Shown piece by piece: positions 24,349-33,537 of a stretch of DNA of 64,000 nucleotides (the stretch's first letter is position 1; the number at the start of each line of letters is the position of its first letter). This DNA is from Mycobacterium sp. (GTDB lineage: Bacteria > Actinomycetota > Actinomycetes > Mycobacteriales > Mycobacteriaceae). The notes below the pieces were generated by a model that saw nothing but the letters and a program-made list of their open reading frames with translations, had not been told where the DNA came from and ran no database searches. The position numbers and the translations under genes were made by a program. The stretch is taken from assembly GCA_020438865.1 (NCBI GenBank), contig JAGQTU010000004.1:40124-104123 (forward strand), written 5' to 3'.

Positions 24349-25761
24349 ATGCAGCAACGGCTTTCGGGCCTGGACGCGGCGTTCTGGTGGGCCGATACGC
24401 ACAGCTGTCCGATGCACATCGGCGCGCTGGGGATCTGCGATCCGCACGGGGTGCCGGGGTTCTCCTTCGACGCGGTGCGCGACCTGATCGTGTCGCGGCT
24501 TCCGGAGCTGCCGGTGCTGCGGCACCGGGTCGCCGGCGCCCGCCACGGCTTGGACCGGCCCTGGCTGGTCGATGACGACACGCTCGACATCGACTACCAC
24601 GTGCGGCGGATCGCGGTGCCCGCGCCGGGCGGGCGGCACGAACTCGAGGAGCTGGTCGGCCGGCTGATGTCCTACCCGCTGGAACGGGACCGGCCGCTGT
24701 GGGAGATGTGGTTCATCGAGGGGCTGGAACACGGCCGGGTCGCCTACCTGACCAAGATGCATCACGCGGTGATCGACGGGGTCTCCGGTGTCGGGCTGAG
24801 CGAGATCATGCTGGACGCCACCCCCGAGCCGCGGCCGCCGGCCGAACCGCCGGACACCGCGGAGGTCGAACTGCCCGGTATCGAACGCCGAGCCCTGGGC
24901 GCGTTGTTCAACCTCACCGTGATGACGCCGTACCGGGTGGCACGCGTGGTCGCACAGACAGTCACCCAACAGCTGGCCGTCCGGTCGGTGACCAACAAGC
25001 CGCCGAACTTCTTCGAGGCCCCGGCGACCCGGTTCAACACCACGCTGACACCGCAGCGCCGGCTGGCCACCGCCCAGTTGTCCCTCGACCGGGTGAAGGC
25101 GGTGAAGAACGCCTTCGAGGTGACGGTCAACGACGTTGTGCTGGCGGTCATCTCGGGTGCGTTGCGGGACTATCTGCAGGAGCGCGACGAGCTTCCGGAC
25201 CGTCCGCTGGTGGCCCAGATGCCGGTGTCCACGCACGGCGGGAGCTCGGAGTCGGCCAACCAGATGAGTTCGACCACCATCAACCTGGCCACCGACATCG
25301 ACGACCCGGCCAAGCGGCTCGGCGTGCTGTACACCAATTCCCGGGGCGCCAAGCAGATGGCCAAGACCCTCAATGAGCATCAGCACGTCGGGCTCACCGA
25401 GACTACGCCGCCCGGGCTGCTGGGCCTTGCGGTGCGGGCGTATTCGGCTGCGCACCTTGGTGATCGGATGAGTTCGATCAACCTGGTCATCTCCAACGTC
25501 CCCGGACCGAGCTTCCCGCTGTACCTGGCCGGGGCGCGGGTCGAGCGGCTGGTGCCATTCGGGCCGCTGATGCTCGACGTCGGGTTGAACATCACCTGTG
25601 TGAGCTACAACGGGTCGCTGGAGTTCGGGTTGTCGACCACCCCGGAGATCGCCACCGACATCGACGCCCTCGCCGACGCGCTGGAGCCGGCCCTCACCGA
25701 ACTCGAGGAGGCCGCCGGGCTGCGGCGACTACGCCCCAAGCGGGCTAGAGGACGTCATTGA
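24349..25761 (+). CDS. WS/DGAT-type wax ester synthase / diacylglycerol O-acyltransferase
   Basis: A 470-residue acyltransferase of the mycobacterial Tgs/WS-DGAT family, transferring acyl-CoA to diacylglycerol or fatty alcohols for storage lipid. The active motif HHAVIDG has His138, His139 and Asp143; [17 protein letters not shown] is the typical N-terminus, and the downstream SNVPGP motif is present. ATG 24349 follows TACCCT by 6 nt, a leaderless start. Its 3-prime end overlaps the convergent PTS gene by 17 bp, so transcription of the two may interfere. Confidence 0.92.
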   Translation: MQQRLSGLDAAFWWADTHSCPMHIGALGICDPHGVPGFSFDAVRDLIVSRLPELPVLRHRVAGARHGLDRPWLVDDDTLDIDYHVRRIAVPAPGGRHELEELVGRLMSYPLERDRPLWEMWFIEGLEHGRVAYLTKMHHAVIDGVSGVGLSEIMLDATPEPRPPAEPPDTAEVELPGIERRALGALFNLTVMTPYRVARVVAQTVTQQLAVRSVTNKPPNFFEAPATRFNTTLTPQRRLATAQLSLDRVKAVKNAFEVTVNDVVLAVISGALRDYLQERDELPDRPLVAQMPVSTHGGSSESANQMSSTTINLATDIDDPAKRLGVLYTNSRGAKQMAKTLNEHQHVGLTETTPPGLLGLAVRAYSAAHLGDRMSSINLVISNVPGPSFPLYLAGARVERLVPFGPLMLDVGLNITCVSYNGSLEFGLSTTPEIATDIDALADALEPALTELEEAAGLRRLRPKRARGRH

Positions 25762-27322
25762 TCTCGTTCTTCAGCGCCTCGGCCTGGGTGCCGAACACCG
25801 CCTGAACGCTGTTGCCCACCTCGATGACTCCGGCGGCGCCGAGCGCCTTGAGCCGGGCGTGATCCACCTTGGCGGTGTCGGCGACCTCCATGCGCAGCCG
25901 GGTGATGCAGGCGTCGACGTTGCGCAGGTTCTCCCGGCCGCCGAATGCGGCGATCAGTTGTTCGGCCTTGCTGTCCACCGCGGCCGGCGCGGTGGCGGTC
26001 GCCACGGCCGCGCCGCCGGCGGTGACCGCCGTCGCGGACTCCGCGCCCTCGCTCAGGTTGGCCCGCTCCTCGGCCTCGAACTCGCCCTCGGGTTCCCGCC
26101 CGGGAGTTCGCATGTTCCACTTCGTGATCGCGAACCGGAACAGCAGGTAGTAGACGGCGAAGAACACCACACCCATGACGATGAGCAGCGGGATGTTCTT
26201 GGCGGCGGGCGCGGTGCCGTACAGCAGCAGGTCGATCAGCCCGGCCGAGAACGAGAAGCCGAGATGGATGTCGAGCAGGTAGGCGATCGCCAGCGACAGC
26301 CCGGTCAGCACCGCGTGCACGATGTAGAGCGGGAAGGCCACGAACATGAACGCGAACTCGAGCGGCTCGGTGACCCCGGTGAGGAATGCGGTCAGCGCGG
26401 CCGCCGACAGGATGCCGAACGCGATCTTGCGCTGTTTCTTGTTGGCCACGTGGATCATCGCCAACGCGGCCGCGGGCAGGCCGAACATCAGGATCGGGTA
26501 GAAGCCCGACGTCAGCAGGCCGGCCGTCGGATCGCCGGCGGCGAACCGGGTCAGTTCACCGGTGACGACGTGACCGTCAGAGGTCGGGTAGCTGCCGTAG
26601 ATGAACCACACGTAGGAATTCAGGATGTGGTGCAGACCCACTGGGATCAGCATGCGATTGGCGAAGCCGTAGACGAAGGCACCCAACGCACCCGAACCGC
26701 CGATGAACTTGCCCAGCCCGGTCAGCCCGGCATCGAAGACGGGATAGAAGTAGCTCATCGCGAACGCGATCACCAGGCTCGCCAGCGACACCACGATCGG
26801 AACGAAGCGGCGGCCGCCGAAGAATCCGAGATAGGCCGGAAGTTTGATGGTGTGGTAGCGGTCGAACAGGGCGGCGGTCACCAGACCGATCACGATGCCG
26901 CCGAACACGCTGTAGTTGATCTGCGCCTGATCGCCCGCCTTGTCGACCTGACCCGCCAGCACGAACGGCGACATGGTCTTGAACACGGCCTGCATCACGA
27001 GATAGCCGACGACCGCCGACAGCGCGGTGGAACCGTCGGCCTTGCGGGCGAAGCCGATGGCTACGCCGACCGCGAACAGCAGGGGCAGGTTGGTGAAGAG
27101 CGCGCCGCCCGCCGCGCTCATCGCCTGGAAGAACGGCCCGATCACCGGCGCCTTGATCCGGCCGAGCAGGTCGTCCTGGCCCAGTCGCAACAGGATGCCC
27201 GCCGCGGGCAGCACCGCTATCGGCAGCATCAGGCTCTTGCCCAGCCGCTGCAGTTGCGCGAAGCCGGGAATCTTCAAACCCGATTTCTGTTGTGCGCCTG
27301 CGCCTTTGGTTGCTTCGCTCAT
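25745..27322 (-). CDS. PTS transporter EIICB, N-acetylglucosamine/glucose type
   Basis: A 525-residue fused membrane permease (EIIC, about ten helices, residues about 20-400) and cytosolic EIIB domain with phosphorylated Cys472 ([11 protein letters not shown]). It imports and phosphorylates an amino sugar or glucose using phosphate from EIIA. The genes just across the divergent promoter (EIIA, nagB, nagA) make N-acetylglucosamine the likely substrate, so a nagE-like function is inferred. ATG 27322 has GGCAGGAC upstream; an in-frame extension to 27547 runs through the divergent gene. A Pro/Ala/Glu linker joins EIIC to EIIB. Confidence 0.9.
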   Translation of the reverse strand: MSEATKGAGAQQKSGLKIPGFAQLQRLGKSLMLPIAVLPAAGILLRLGQDDLLGRIKAPVIGPFFQAMSAAGGALFTNLPLLFAVGVAIGFARKADGSTALSAVVGYLVMQAVFKTMSPFVLAGQVDKAGDQAQINYSVFGGIVIGLVTAALFDRYHTIKLPAYLGFFGGRRFVPIVVSLASLVIAFAMSYFYPVFDAGLTGLGKFIGGSGALGAFVYGFANRMLIPVGLHHILNSYVWFIYGSYPTSDGHVVTGELTRFAAGDPTAGLLTSGFYPILMFGLPAAALAMIHVANKKQRKIAFGILSAAALTAFLTGVTEPLEFAFMFVAFPLYIVHAVLTGLSLAIAYLLDIHLGFSFSAGLIDLLLYGTAPAAKNIPLLIVMGVVFFAVYYLLFRFAITKWNMRTPGREPEGEFEAEERANLSEGAESATAVTAGGAAVATATAPAAVDSKAEQLIAAFGGRENLRNVDACITRLRMEVADTAKVDHARLKALGAAGVIEVGNSVQAVFGTQAEALKNEINDVL

Positions 27323-27461
27323 GTCCTGCCGGGCCTCCCGATATCGCAACTCAGCGCAGCTTAGTCCAGATCCGCAGCACGCGAGACGGTGTTTTGGCCA
27401 CGGCGGCGGGCGGCGGCTCCTATTCTTTGCGCACACCCCCGCCGACGAAGGAGTCCCCCAG
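27323..27461. promoter_or_regulatory. Divergent promoter region of the N-acetylglucosamine genes
   Basis: 139 bp between EIICB and EIIA starts. TATTCT at 27420-27425 may be the -10 for the rightward genes, and AAGGAG at 27448-27453 is the EIIA ribosome site. I looked for a DasR/NagR-like dyad and found no convincing one; regulation is not readable from this sequence. Confidence 0.4.
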
Positions 27462-27932
27462 GTGAGTAGGACGCTGGTCCTGGCCCCGGTCACCGGACGC
27501 GCGGTCGCGCTGGCCGACGTGCCCGATCCCGTCTTCTCCCAGGGCATGGTCGGCTACGGCGCCGCCGTCGATCCGCCCAGCGAAATCATCGACGCCGTGG
27601 CGCCGGTGAGCGGCAAGATCCTCAAACTGCTGCCGCATGCCTTCGTGATCATGACCGCCGACAGCGTCGGTGTCCTGGTACATCTCGGCCTGGACACCGT
27701 GCAGCTGCACGGGGTCGGGTTCACTGCCCACGTCACCGAGGGCGACACCGTCACCGCCGGCCAGGCGGTGATCACCTACGACGTGCCCGCCATCGTCGCC
27801 GCCGGATACAGCCCGGTCGTGCCGGTCGTCGTCATGGACGAACGCGAGCCGGCCAACGTCGTGCCGGCCGAGGCGGTCACCGTGGGTGGGCAAATCCGCT
27901 TCGGCGCAGAGCTTTTCACGGCCTCCAAATAG
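27462..27932 (+). CDS. PTS EIIA component, glucose/N-acetylglucosamine (Crr) type
   Basis: A 156-residue cytosolic phosphocarrier. The phosphorylated His is His74 in GVLVHLGLDTV, with the assisting His59 in LLPHAF, both as in Crr. It relays phosphate from HPr to the EIIB domain of the divergently encoded EIICB. GTG 27462 has AAGGAG 8-9 nt upstream. It is first in the EIIA-nagB-nagA operon (9 bp then 1 bp gaps), so uptake and catabolism are produced together. Confidence 0.9.
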   Translation: MSRTLVLAPVTGRAVALADVPDPVFSQGMVGYGAAVDPPSEIIDAVAPVSGKILKLLPHAFVIMTADSVGVLVHLGLDTVQLHGVGFTAHVTEGDTVTAGQAVITYDVPAIVAAGYSPVVPVVVMDEREPANVVPAEAVTVGGQIRFGAELFTASK

Positions 27933-27941
27933 GCCCGGGTC

Positions 27942-28727
27942 ATGGAAGTCATCATCGTCGAGGACCCGCCGGCCATCGGCGTGATCGGCGCCGACGCCAT
28001 CGAGGCCCTGTTGGCCCGCAAGCCCCCCGCCGTTCTCGGGCTGGCCACCGGCTCGTCGCCGCTGGCCATCTACGGCGAACTGATCGCCCGTTACGCGGCC
28101 GGACGGCTGTCGTTCGGCCGGGCCCGCGGGTTCACCCTGGACGAATACGTCGGCCTGCCCGCCGACCACCCGGAGCGCTACCGCACCGTGATCGACACCG
28201 TCTTCGTCTCCCGCGTCGACTTCGCCCCCGGCGCCGTGCAGGGCCCGGACGGGCTGGCCGCCGACATCCCGGCGGCCTGCGCGCGGTACGAGGCCGAGAT
28301 CGCCGCGGCCGGCGGTGTCGATCTGCAGATCCTTGGCATCGGCACCGACGGTCACATCGGATTCAACGAGCCGGGCTCCTCGCTCGCCTCCCGGACCCGG
28401 ATCAAAACCCTGACGCGCCAGACCCGTGTCGACAACGCCCGGTTCTTCGACGGCGACGTCGAACAGGTGCCCACCCACTGCCTGACCCAGGGGCTGGGCA
28501 CGATCATGGCGGCGCGGCACGTGATCCTGGTGGCGACCGGACGCAGCAAGGCCGAGGCGGTGCACCACCTGGTCGAGGGGTCGGTCAGCGCCATGTGGCC
28601 GGCGAGCATCCTGCAGCACCATCCCCATGTGACGGTGCTGCTGGACGCTGCGGCCGCGCGCCGGCTTCAGCTCGCCGACTACTACCGGGAGACCTACCGC
28701 TCCAAACCGAATTGGCAGGGCATCTGA
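27942..28727 (+). CDS. nagB: Glucosamine-6-phosphate deaminase
   Basis: A 261-residue enzyme converting glucosamine-6-phosphate to fructose-6-phosphate and ammonia. Motifs are LATGSSPLAIYGELI (phosphate loop), FTLDEYVGL (Asp67, Glu68) and LGIGTDGHIGFNEPG with the catalytic Asp/His/Glu set. Length matches the NagB family (about 260-266). It sits between EIIA and nagA in one operon; the nagA GTG begins 2 nt after its stop, implying coupled translation. It is the final cytosolic step sending amino-sugar carbon into glycolysis. Confidence 0.94.
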   Translation: MEVIIVEDPPAIGVIGADAIEALLARKPPAVLGLATGSSPLAIYGELIARYAAGRLSFGRARGFTLDEYVGLPADHPERYRTVIDTVFVSRVDFAPGAVQGPDGLAADIPAACARYEAEIAAAGGVDLQILGIGTDGHIGFNEPGSSLASRTRIKTLTRQTRVDNARFFDGDVEQVPTHCLTQGLGTIMAARHVILVATGRSKAEAVHHLVEGSVSAMWPASILQHHPHVTVLLDAAAARRLQLADYYRETYRSKPNWQGI

Positions 28728-28728
28728 G

Positions 28729-29889
28729 GTGCTGCTGACCGCCGACACCGTCGTCACCGGCTCCGAGCTGTTGCGGCCCGGGTGGGTCGAGGTCTCGGGG
28801 GACACCGTGGTCGCGGTGGGGTCCGGTGCCGCCAACCGTCGAGCCGACCATGACCTCGGCCTGGCCTCCGTGGTGCCCGGCTTCGTCGACACCCATGTCC
28901 ACGGCGGCGGCGGCGGCGCCTTCTCCTCGACGGCGAGCGCGGAGACCGCCGCCGCGGTCGACTTCCACCTACGGCATGGCACCACCACGCTGGTCGCCTC
29001 CCTGGTGACCGCCGGGCCCGCCGACCTGATCCGGCAGATCGAGAACCTGGTCGACGAGGTGCGGGTGGGCCGGATCACCGGCATCCACCTGGAGGGACCC
29101 TGGCTGGCCGCCGAGCGGTGCGGCGCGCACGAGCCCTCCCTGCTGCGCGACCCCGACCCGGGTGAGGTCGACGCCGTTCTCGCCGCGGGCTCCGGTCACA
29201 TCCGCATGGTCACCGTCGCACCGGAGCGGGCCGGCGCCCTGGATGCGATCGAGCGGATCGTGGCGACGGGCGCGGTGGCGGCGGTGGGCCACACCGAGGC
29301 GAGCTACGAGCAGACCCACCTGGCGATCGCGGCCGGCGCCCGGGTGGGCACCCATCTGTTCAATGCGATGCGTCCGATCCATCACCGCGAGCCGGGTCCG
29401 GTGATCGCGCTGCTGGAGGACCCCCGGGTGACGGTCGAATTGATCGCCGACGGCGTGCACGTCGACGCCGCGCTGTACCGCTTCGCCAGCCGCAGCGCCG
29501 GTCCGGACCGGTTGTCGTTGGTGACCGATGCGATGGCCGCGGCGGGCCGGCCCGACGGGGCGTACCGGATCGGGCCGCTGGCCGTCGACGTGCTCGACGG
29601 GGTGGCGCGGCTGGCGGGCACGCAGACCATCGCCGGGAGCACGGCGACCATGGACCAGGTGTTCCGGTTCGCGGTCGCCCACAGCCACCTGCCGCAGGAG
29701 GAGGCGTTGCTGCTGGCGGTCCGGCAGTCGTCGGTCAACCCGGCCCGGGCACTCGGGCTGCCGTCGCCGGTGCTGGCCACCGGCGCGCGCGCCGACCTCG
29801 TGGTGCTGGACTCCGATCTGGTCGTCACCGGCGTGCTGCGCGCCGGGGAATGGGCCCTCGGGCCCCGGGGTGAGGTTTCGGGGACCTAA
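28729..29889 (+). CDS. nagA: N-acetylglucosamine-6-phosphate deacetylase
   Basis: A 386-residue amidohydrolase that removes acetate from GlcNAc-6-phosphate, feeding NagB. Metal and catalytic motifs are VDTHVHGG (HxH), HLEGPW (bridging Glu), GHTEAS, GTHLFNAMRP and VTDAMAAAG (catalytic Asp). GTG 28729 directly follows the nagB stop; no separate ribosome site is needed. As the last operon gene it completes import, deacetylation and deamination of GlcNAc, likely from peptidoglycan turnover or chitin. Confidence 0.93.
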   Translation: MLLTADTVVTGSELLRPGWVEVSGDTVVAVGSGAANRRADHDLGLASVVPGFVDTHVHGGGGGAFSSTASAETAAAVDFHLRHGTTTLVASLVTAGPADLIRQIENLVDEVRVGRITGIHLEGPWLAAERCGAHEPSLLRDPDPGEVDAVLAAGSGHIRMVTVAPERAGALDAIERIVATGAVAAVGHTEASYEQTHLAIAAGARVGTHLFNAMRPIHHREPGPVIALLEDPRVTVELIADGVHVDAALYRFASRSAGPDRLSLVTDAMAAAGRPDGAYRIGPLAVDVLDGVARLAGTQTIAGSTATMDQVFRFAVAHSHLPQEEALLLAVRQSSVNPARALGLPSPVLATGARADLVVLDSDLVVTGVLRAGEWALGPRGEVSGT

Positions 29890-29953
29890 CGATTGCGTTG
29901 TGGCTCGGCATCATTGGTCGACCTCCCACCGAACGCGTGGTCAGGTGGAAGGG

Positions 29954-30526
29954 GTGATATCCATCCGTTCCCTGCGCCTGTCCGCCGCGACGGGCGCCTT
30001 CGTGCTGCTCGCCATCGGGGTGCCGTCGGCTCTCGCCGCGCCCGCCAGTGACGACCAGGGCTACCTCGACTCCACCGCGCGGTGCACCAGCCCGGCCACG
30101 GCGGTGGTGTTCGGCAGCACCGACTCCTCGCGCGTCGCGATCTGCAAGACCTCCGGCGGCCAACTCGAATACCGCGGGGTGCGGGTCCGCGACGGCGCGA
30201 AGTTGATCCTGTCCGCCTCCCAGGCAGCCGACGGCGGTTACGTCGCCGGCAACGACGGCGTCACCTACACCGTCACGTCCAGCGCACTGGTGGTCAAGGC
30301 CGGGCAGACCGTGCTGCGCACCGAGCCGTGGGTGGACTTCCACGGGTCGACATCGTCGAAGGCGCCGACGACCACGCCGGGCCTGACGACGTCATCGGCG
30401 CCGACATCATCGGCACCGTCGACCTCGTCGGCGCCGGCGGCCACCCCCACCGTGACAACGCCAACGGTGACCACACCGCTGCCGCCGCCGTTGCCCGCCG
30501 AGGTGGGCGGTTCAGCGGGCCGGTAG
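29954..30526 (+). CDS. Secreted protein with Thr/Ser/Pro-rich tail, unknown function
   Basis: A 190-residue exported protein: a Sec signal (SLRLSAATGAFVLLAIGVPSALA, cleaved about residue 29), a compact domain of about 100 residues with two Cys (CTSPATAVVFGS, AICKTSGG) that probably pair, then a tail of SSAPTSSAPSTSS and PTVTTPTVTTP repeats, likely O-mannosylated. GTG 29954 has AGGTGG upstream. It lies 64 bp after nagA and is probably a separate unit. No family recognised. Confidence 0.78.
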   Translation: MISIRSLRLSAATGAFVLLAIGVPSALAAPASDDQGYLDSTARCTSPATAVVFGSTDSSRVAICKTSGGQLEYRGVRVRDGAKLILSASQAADGGYVAGNDGVTYTVTSSALVVKAGQTVLRTEPWVDFHGSTSSKAPTTTPGLTTSSAPTSSAPSTSSAPAATPTVTTPTVTTPLPPPLPAEVGGSAGR

Positions 30527-30528
30527 CG

Positions 30529-30560
30529 GCCGAGCCCACGGAACCATCAGGACGCTCGGC
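30529..30560. terminator. Short hairpin after the secreted protein gene
   Basis: GCCGAGC (30529-30535) and GCTCGGC (30554-30560) make a 7-bp stem with an 18-nt loop just after the stop, immediately before the next TAGCCT -10 at 30561. Possible terminator; modest support. Confidence 0.35.
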
Positions 30561-30572
30561 TAGCCTGCACGG

Positions 30573-30881
30573 GTGTCTGACGGAAGCGTGAGCATCGTCC
30601 TGGTGGACAGCGCCACCGCCGCCACGCTGGCCCAGGTGCTTCCGTTGTTGCTGTTGACCCTCGCCGTCGAACTGCGCCGAACCAGGCGGCACCGCGGGCT
30701 TTCTCGGCTGCGCCTCGCGGTGTTCTTCTTCGTGTTCGGCGTCATCGAGACCACCCTGGTGTTGTCGATCGACGGCGCCTTCTACCCGTTCCAGTGGTTC
30801 GACCTGCTCTCGGCGCTGATCATCTTCAGCCTGCTCGGGCTCATCTTCCTGCTGTCGCTGACCGACCCGCGCGGCGAGTGA
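30573..30881 (+). CDS. Small three-helix membrane protein
   Basis: A 102-residue integral membrane protein with hydrophobic helices at about 17-33, 46-64 and 72-95 (AVFFFVFGVIETTLVLSI; LLSALIIFSLLGLIFLLSL) and a basic loop RRTRRHRG. GTG 30573 follows TAGCCT (30561-30566) by 6 nt, a leaderless start. It converges with the DsbA-fold gene, 15 bp away. No family recognised. Confidence 0.72.
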   Translation: MSDGSVSIVLVDSATAATLAQVLPLLLLTLAVELRRTRRHRGLSRLRLAVFFFVFGVIETTLVLSIDGAFYPFQWFDLLSALIIFSLLGLIFLLSLTDPRGE

Positions 30882-30896
30882 TCGGATTCCGCGGGG

Positions 30897-31592
30897 TCAG
30901 CGGTCGTCGAAGTTGATGACCTCGCCGCGGTTGATCGACACCCAGTCGCGGGCCTCCAGGTAGGGCCGGAAGGTCTGGGCGATCACCGCCTCGTCGGCGG
31001 TTGTCTTCGGCCGCTGCAACTCGTAGAGGTACGGGAACTCGGTCCAGGCGACGACGGCGTCCCACAACCGGACGGCCGCCTCCCCGGTCGGCGGATCGAC
31101 CAGAACCGGCCCGAACAGGCACTGCCCGTCCGGAAAGAACAGGGTCGGCACGCCGTAGCCGGCCGCGTCGACCACCCGGTTGTGGTCGGCCAGCACCTCG
31201 TCGCCGGTGGTCGGGTCGGCGATCGCCTGGTCGACGAGGGCGGGGTCGAAGCCGAGCTCCTCGAGCAGGTGCCGGGCCACCGACTTCTCGTGCGGCTTGT
31301 GGCCTTCCACGTGCAGCGCGCGGCCCGCGCGCTGGTACCAGGCCTCCACATCGCGCATCGAGCGGCGCCGCAGCAGCGCACCGATGCGCATCATCGACCA
31401 GCCGTACGACCACTCCCGCTCCCACGGGTGTTTCTTGCCCTCCTGGCGATTGATCTCCTCGAGGCTGAAGAAGCGCCAGTTCACCTGCACGCCGGTGCGG
31501 TCGCGGACCTCCCGGATCCACAGCGACGTCTGATATGCGTACGGGCACATGACGTCGAAATGAAAGTCGACGAACTCCGGGCGGCCGGTCAC
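30897..31592 (-). CDS. DsbA-fold oxidoreductase, mycothiol-dependent nitroreductase-like
   Basis: A 231-residue thioredoxin-fold protein related to the Rv2466c-type mycoredoxin/nitroreductase group: active-site segment [11 protein letters not shown], and C-terminal [21 protein letters not shown]...[10 protein letters not shown] that parallels the Rv2466c end. Only the first active-site Cys (Cys16) is present; the CPWC second Cys is replaced by Ala, so any mechanism must use a single thiol with mycothiol or act as an isomerase. GTG 31592 overlaps the stop of the DinB-type gene, so the two are coupled. Confidence 0.8.
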   Translation of the reverse strand: MTGRPEFVDFHFDVMCPYAYQTSLWIREVRDRTGVQVNWRFFSLEEINRQEGKKHPWEREWSYGWSMMRIGALLRRRSMRDVEAWYQRAGRALHVEGHKPHEKSVARHLLEELGFDPALVDQAIADPTTGDEVLADHNRVVDAAGYGVPTLFFPDGQCLFGPVLVDPPTGEAAVRLWDAVVAWTEFPYLYELQRPKTTADEAVIAQTFRPYLEARDWVSINRGEVINFDDR

Positions 31593-32380
31593 ATCGTGAA
31601 CCGGAGGTTGCGGGCGGCGCGCTCGCCGAGTTCGCCGTCGCCGTGCCAGCGCACCGCCCCGGAATCGATCTGGGCCTGCGGATCGATGCGGCCACAGGCC
31701 AGCTGGATGAACGTCGTCGAGTCGGTGACGAGCGTGGCGTCCGGGTTGTCGAGGTGGTCGACCTGCTTGGCCCGGCCGTCGACGGCGACGTTGATGTCGC
31801 GGGCGATCGGGCCGGTCAGCCGGAAGGTGAGGCTCTTCCCGTCGGGCAGGCCCACCTTCTTGCCGGCGATGTAGCCGATCGAACCCTCCACCTCGGCGAG
31901 CGCGAGTTCTGCGGCGATGCCGGTGTCTTCGGTCGGGCGGCCCAGCGCGGTGGTGATGTCGCGTTCATGGACCCAGAAGTCGAAGACCCGGATCGCCAGG
32001 AACCGCCCGTAGGTGCCGGGGCCGACGGGCATCCACGATGGGCGGTCCAGGTCGGCTTCGGTCAGTGTGCTCAGGTCGGCGCGGCGGCGGTCGTAGACCT
32101 CGTGCACCTTGTCGACGAGCACCGCGTTGTCGTCGGTACCGGCGAGGAACTCCGCGGCCCGCTCGAACGGCGGCGGGGTCTTGTCGTCGTCGGGCAGCCA
32201 GCCGGCCATGACCGCCTCGATGCTGCTGACATGCTTGACAACCTCGCGGACATTCCAGTCCGGGCACAGCGACCGGACTTCCCAGTCGTCGTCGCTGAGG
32301 CCGGCGCACAACGCTTCGAACTGCGCGTAGCAACTCTCCAAGGCGGTCCTGATCTCGTCCAGGCTCCTGGCTTTCGGCAT
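31589..32380 (-). CDS. DinB-like, mycothiol-dependent maleylpyruvate isomerase family protein
   Basis: A 263-residue protein with the MDMPI_N/DinB four-helix bundle (residues about 5-160): [18 protein letters not shown] holds the first metal His and [10 protein letters not shown] the later His. The C-terminal third is a separate SCP2-like domain ([17 protein letters not shown]). Family members are thiol (mycothiol)-dependent isomerases or transferases. Translational coupling to the DsbA-fold protein supports a shared mycothiol-linked pathway. The substrate is unknown. Confidence 0.84.
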   Translation of the reverse strand: MPKARSLDEIRTALESCYAQFEALCAGLSDDDWEVRSLCPDWNVREVVKHVSSIEAVMAGWLPDDDKTPPPFERAAEFLAGTDDNAVLVDKVHEVYDRRRADLSTLTEADLDRPSWMPVGPGTYGRFLAIRVFDFWVHERDITTALGRPTEDTGIAAELALAEVEGSIGYIAGKKVGLPDGKSLTFRLTGPIARDINVAVDGRAKQVDHLDNPDATLVTDSTTFIQLACGRIDPQAQIDSGAVRWHGDGELGERAARNLRFTM

Positions 32381-32417
32381 CCGTCGAAACTACTCCCAGC
32401 GTCGACGTGCGCGCCGG

Positions 32418-33002
32418 TCAACCCGCGGCGTTGGCCAGCAGCGGCGGGCAGACCCCGGCGGCGTCGGTGGCGAGTTCGAAGTGCCACAGCTCGTTGGCGT
32501 AGATCTGGCAGAGCCCGAACCGGGCGCCGTGCGCGATCAGCCACTGGTCCGCCCCGGTCCCGCCGACGTCGACGGCCTGACCCAGCACGTGCTTGGAGCC
32601 ACCTGGCGTCTGGACGTACTGACGGGCGGCGGCCAGGCTGCCGTAGGTGGCCACCGCGTCGTCGAGCAGGCGTTCCTGGAATTCCGGGGACCGCCAGCCC
32701 GACGTGATGGTCATGGTGATGCCGTCCGCGGCGGCTGCGGTGGTCGCCTGCTGGATCGCGCTCAGCAGGGCTGGGTCGAGCCGCCCGATCGCGGGGTTGT
32801 GTACGTCGAACGCGGTGACGGGCTGACCGTCGACGTTCGATCCGTCGCCTGGGGCGAGCGTCGCCGGGTCGACGGCAACACCGTTGTCGGCGAGCATGAT
32901 TCGCGGCGGTTGCGGCGGCGCCGTCAATGCGCTGAGCGTGATCGCCGCGGTGGCGGCCACGCCGAGCATTCCGGTGGTGACGGCGGTGACGTTGAAGCGC
33001 AT
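32418..33002 (-). CDS. Exported VanY-type D-alanyl-D-alanine carboxypeptidase (M15)
   Basis: A 194-residue periplasmic zinc peptidase trimming the terminal D-Ala of peptidoglycan stems. An N-terminal hydrophobic segment (residues 8-27) exports it. The M15B motifs are SGWRSPEFQ (101-109), SKHVLGQAVDV with zinc ligands His138 and Asp145, and ELWHFE with Glu171 and His174. ATG 33002 begins the signal peptide; an upstream in-frame extension to 33143 looks non-coding. Monocistronic between the DinB-type gene and sodX. Confidence 0.88.
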   Translation of the reverse strand: MRFNVTAVTTGMLGVAATAAITLSALTAPPQPPRIMLADNGVAVDPATLAPGDGSNVDGQPVTAFDVHNPAIGRLDPALLSAIQQATTAAAADGITMTITSGWRSPEFQERLLDDAVATYGSLAAARQYVQTPGGSKHVLGQAVDVGGTGADQWLIAHGARFGLCQIYANELWHFELATDAAGVCPPLLANAAG

Positions 33003-33164
33003 GGTTCGGTCATTGTCCCCGGAACGCCTTCGCCGAGGCAAACCGCGCAACTCGCCATCGGGTGTGTCAGCGCAGGGGTGTGCTGCCCGGCTACGCGCGA
33101 CTCCTGCTCCGGTCGGGCCACAGAGTCGCGCATAGCCGGGCAAGAAGGGTTGGCCTCAGGGCCG

Positions 33165-33515
33165 TCAACGCCGGCGGGCGCGCACCGTCCACATCACCCG
33201 GTAGGAACCGGCGACCGGCACCCAACCGAACTCGCGCGAATCCATCACCCCGGGCCCACCGGGGTTGTCCGAGCGCGCCTCGAAGGTGGCGGTCCGCCCG
33301 CGGCCCGCCACCGCACCGACGCGCTTGACCAGCCAACGCGACGACGACCACGGATCGCGGAACACCCGCAACTGGCCCGGGTGGGGCCGGCCGCCGCGCA
33401 CCGCCAGCAGGCCGTCACCGGGGTGCAGGGTCGGCCGCATCGAGTCCTCGACCACCAGAAACCGGCGCACCGGTCGGCCGAGCTTCGGTAGCCCAAGCCC
33501 ATGGTTGCGCCCCAT
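33165..33515 (-). CDS. sodX: Nickel superoxide dismutase maturation protease (S26-like)
   Basis: A 116-residue S24/S26 signal-peptidase-like protein with nucleophile Ser25 in EDSMRPTLHPGD and general base Lys64 in LVKRVGA. The role, removal of the SodN N-terminal propeptide so nickel can bind the new His1, is known for SodX and inferred from divergence with sodN. No transmembrane anchor is visible, consistent with a cytosolic substrate. ATG 33515 follows minus-strand TACCCT by 6 nt; the longer frame upstream enters sodN. Confidence 0.85.
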   Translation of the reverse strand: MGRNHGLGLPKLGRPVRRFLVVEDSMRPTLHPGDGLLAVRGGRPHPGQLRVFRDPWSSSRWLVKRVGAVAGRGRTATFEARSDNPGGPGVMDSREFGWVPVAGSYRVMWTVRARRR

Positions 33516-33537
33516 GGTCAAAGGGTAAGTTAAGCGC
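33516..33537. promoter_or_regulatory. Overlapping divergent leaderless promoters of sodX and sodN
   Basis: Only 22 bp separate the start codons. The sodN -10 is TAAGTT (33526-33531) and the sodX -10 is TACCCT on the minus strand (plus-strand AGGGTA 33522-33527); the two hexamers share 33526-33527. Each is exactly 6 nt from its ATG. Both genes should be leaderless and their open complexes mutually exclusive. Confidence 0.6.

Noticed and set aside
27323-27461. DasR/NagR-like operator between the divergent GlcNAc genes
   Set aside because: No dyad resembling the known consensus could be found on either strand.
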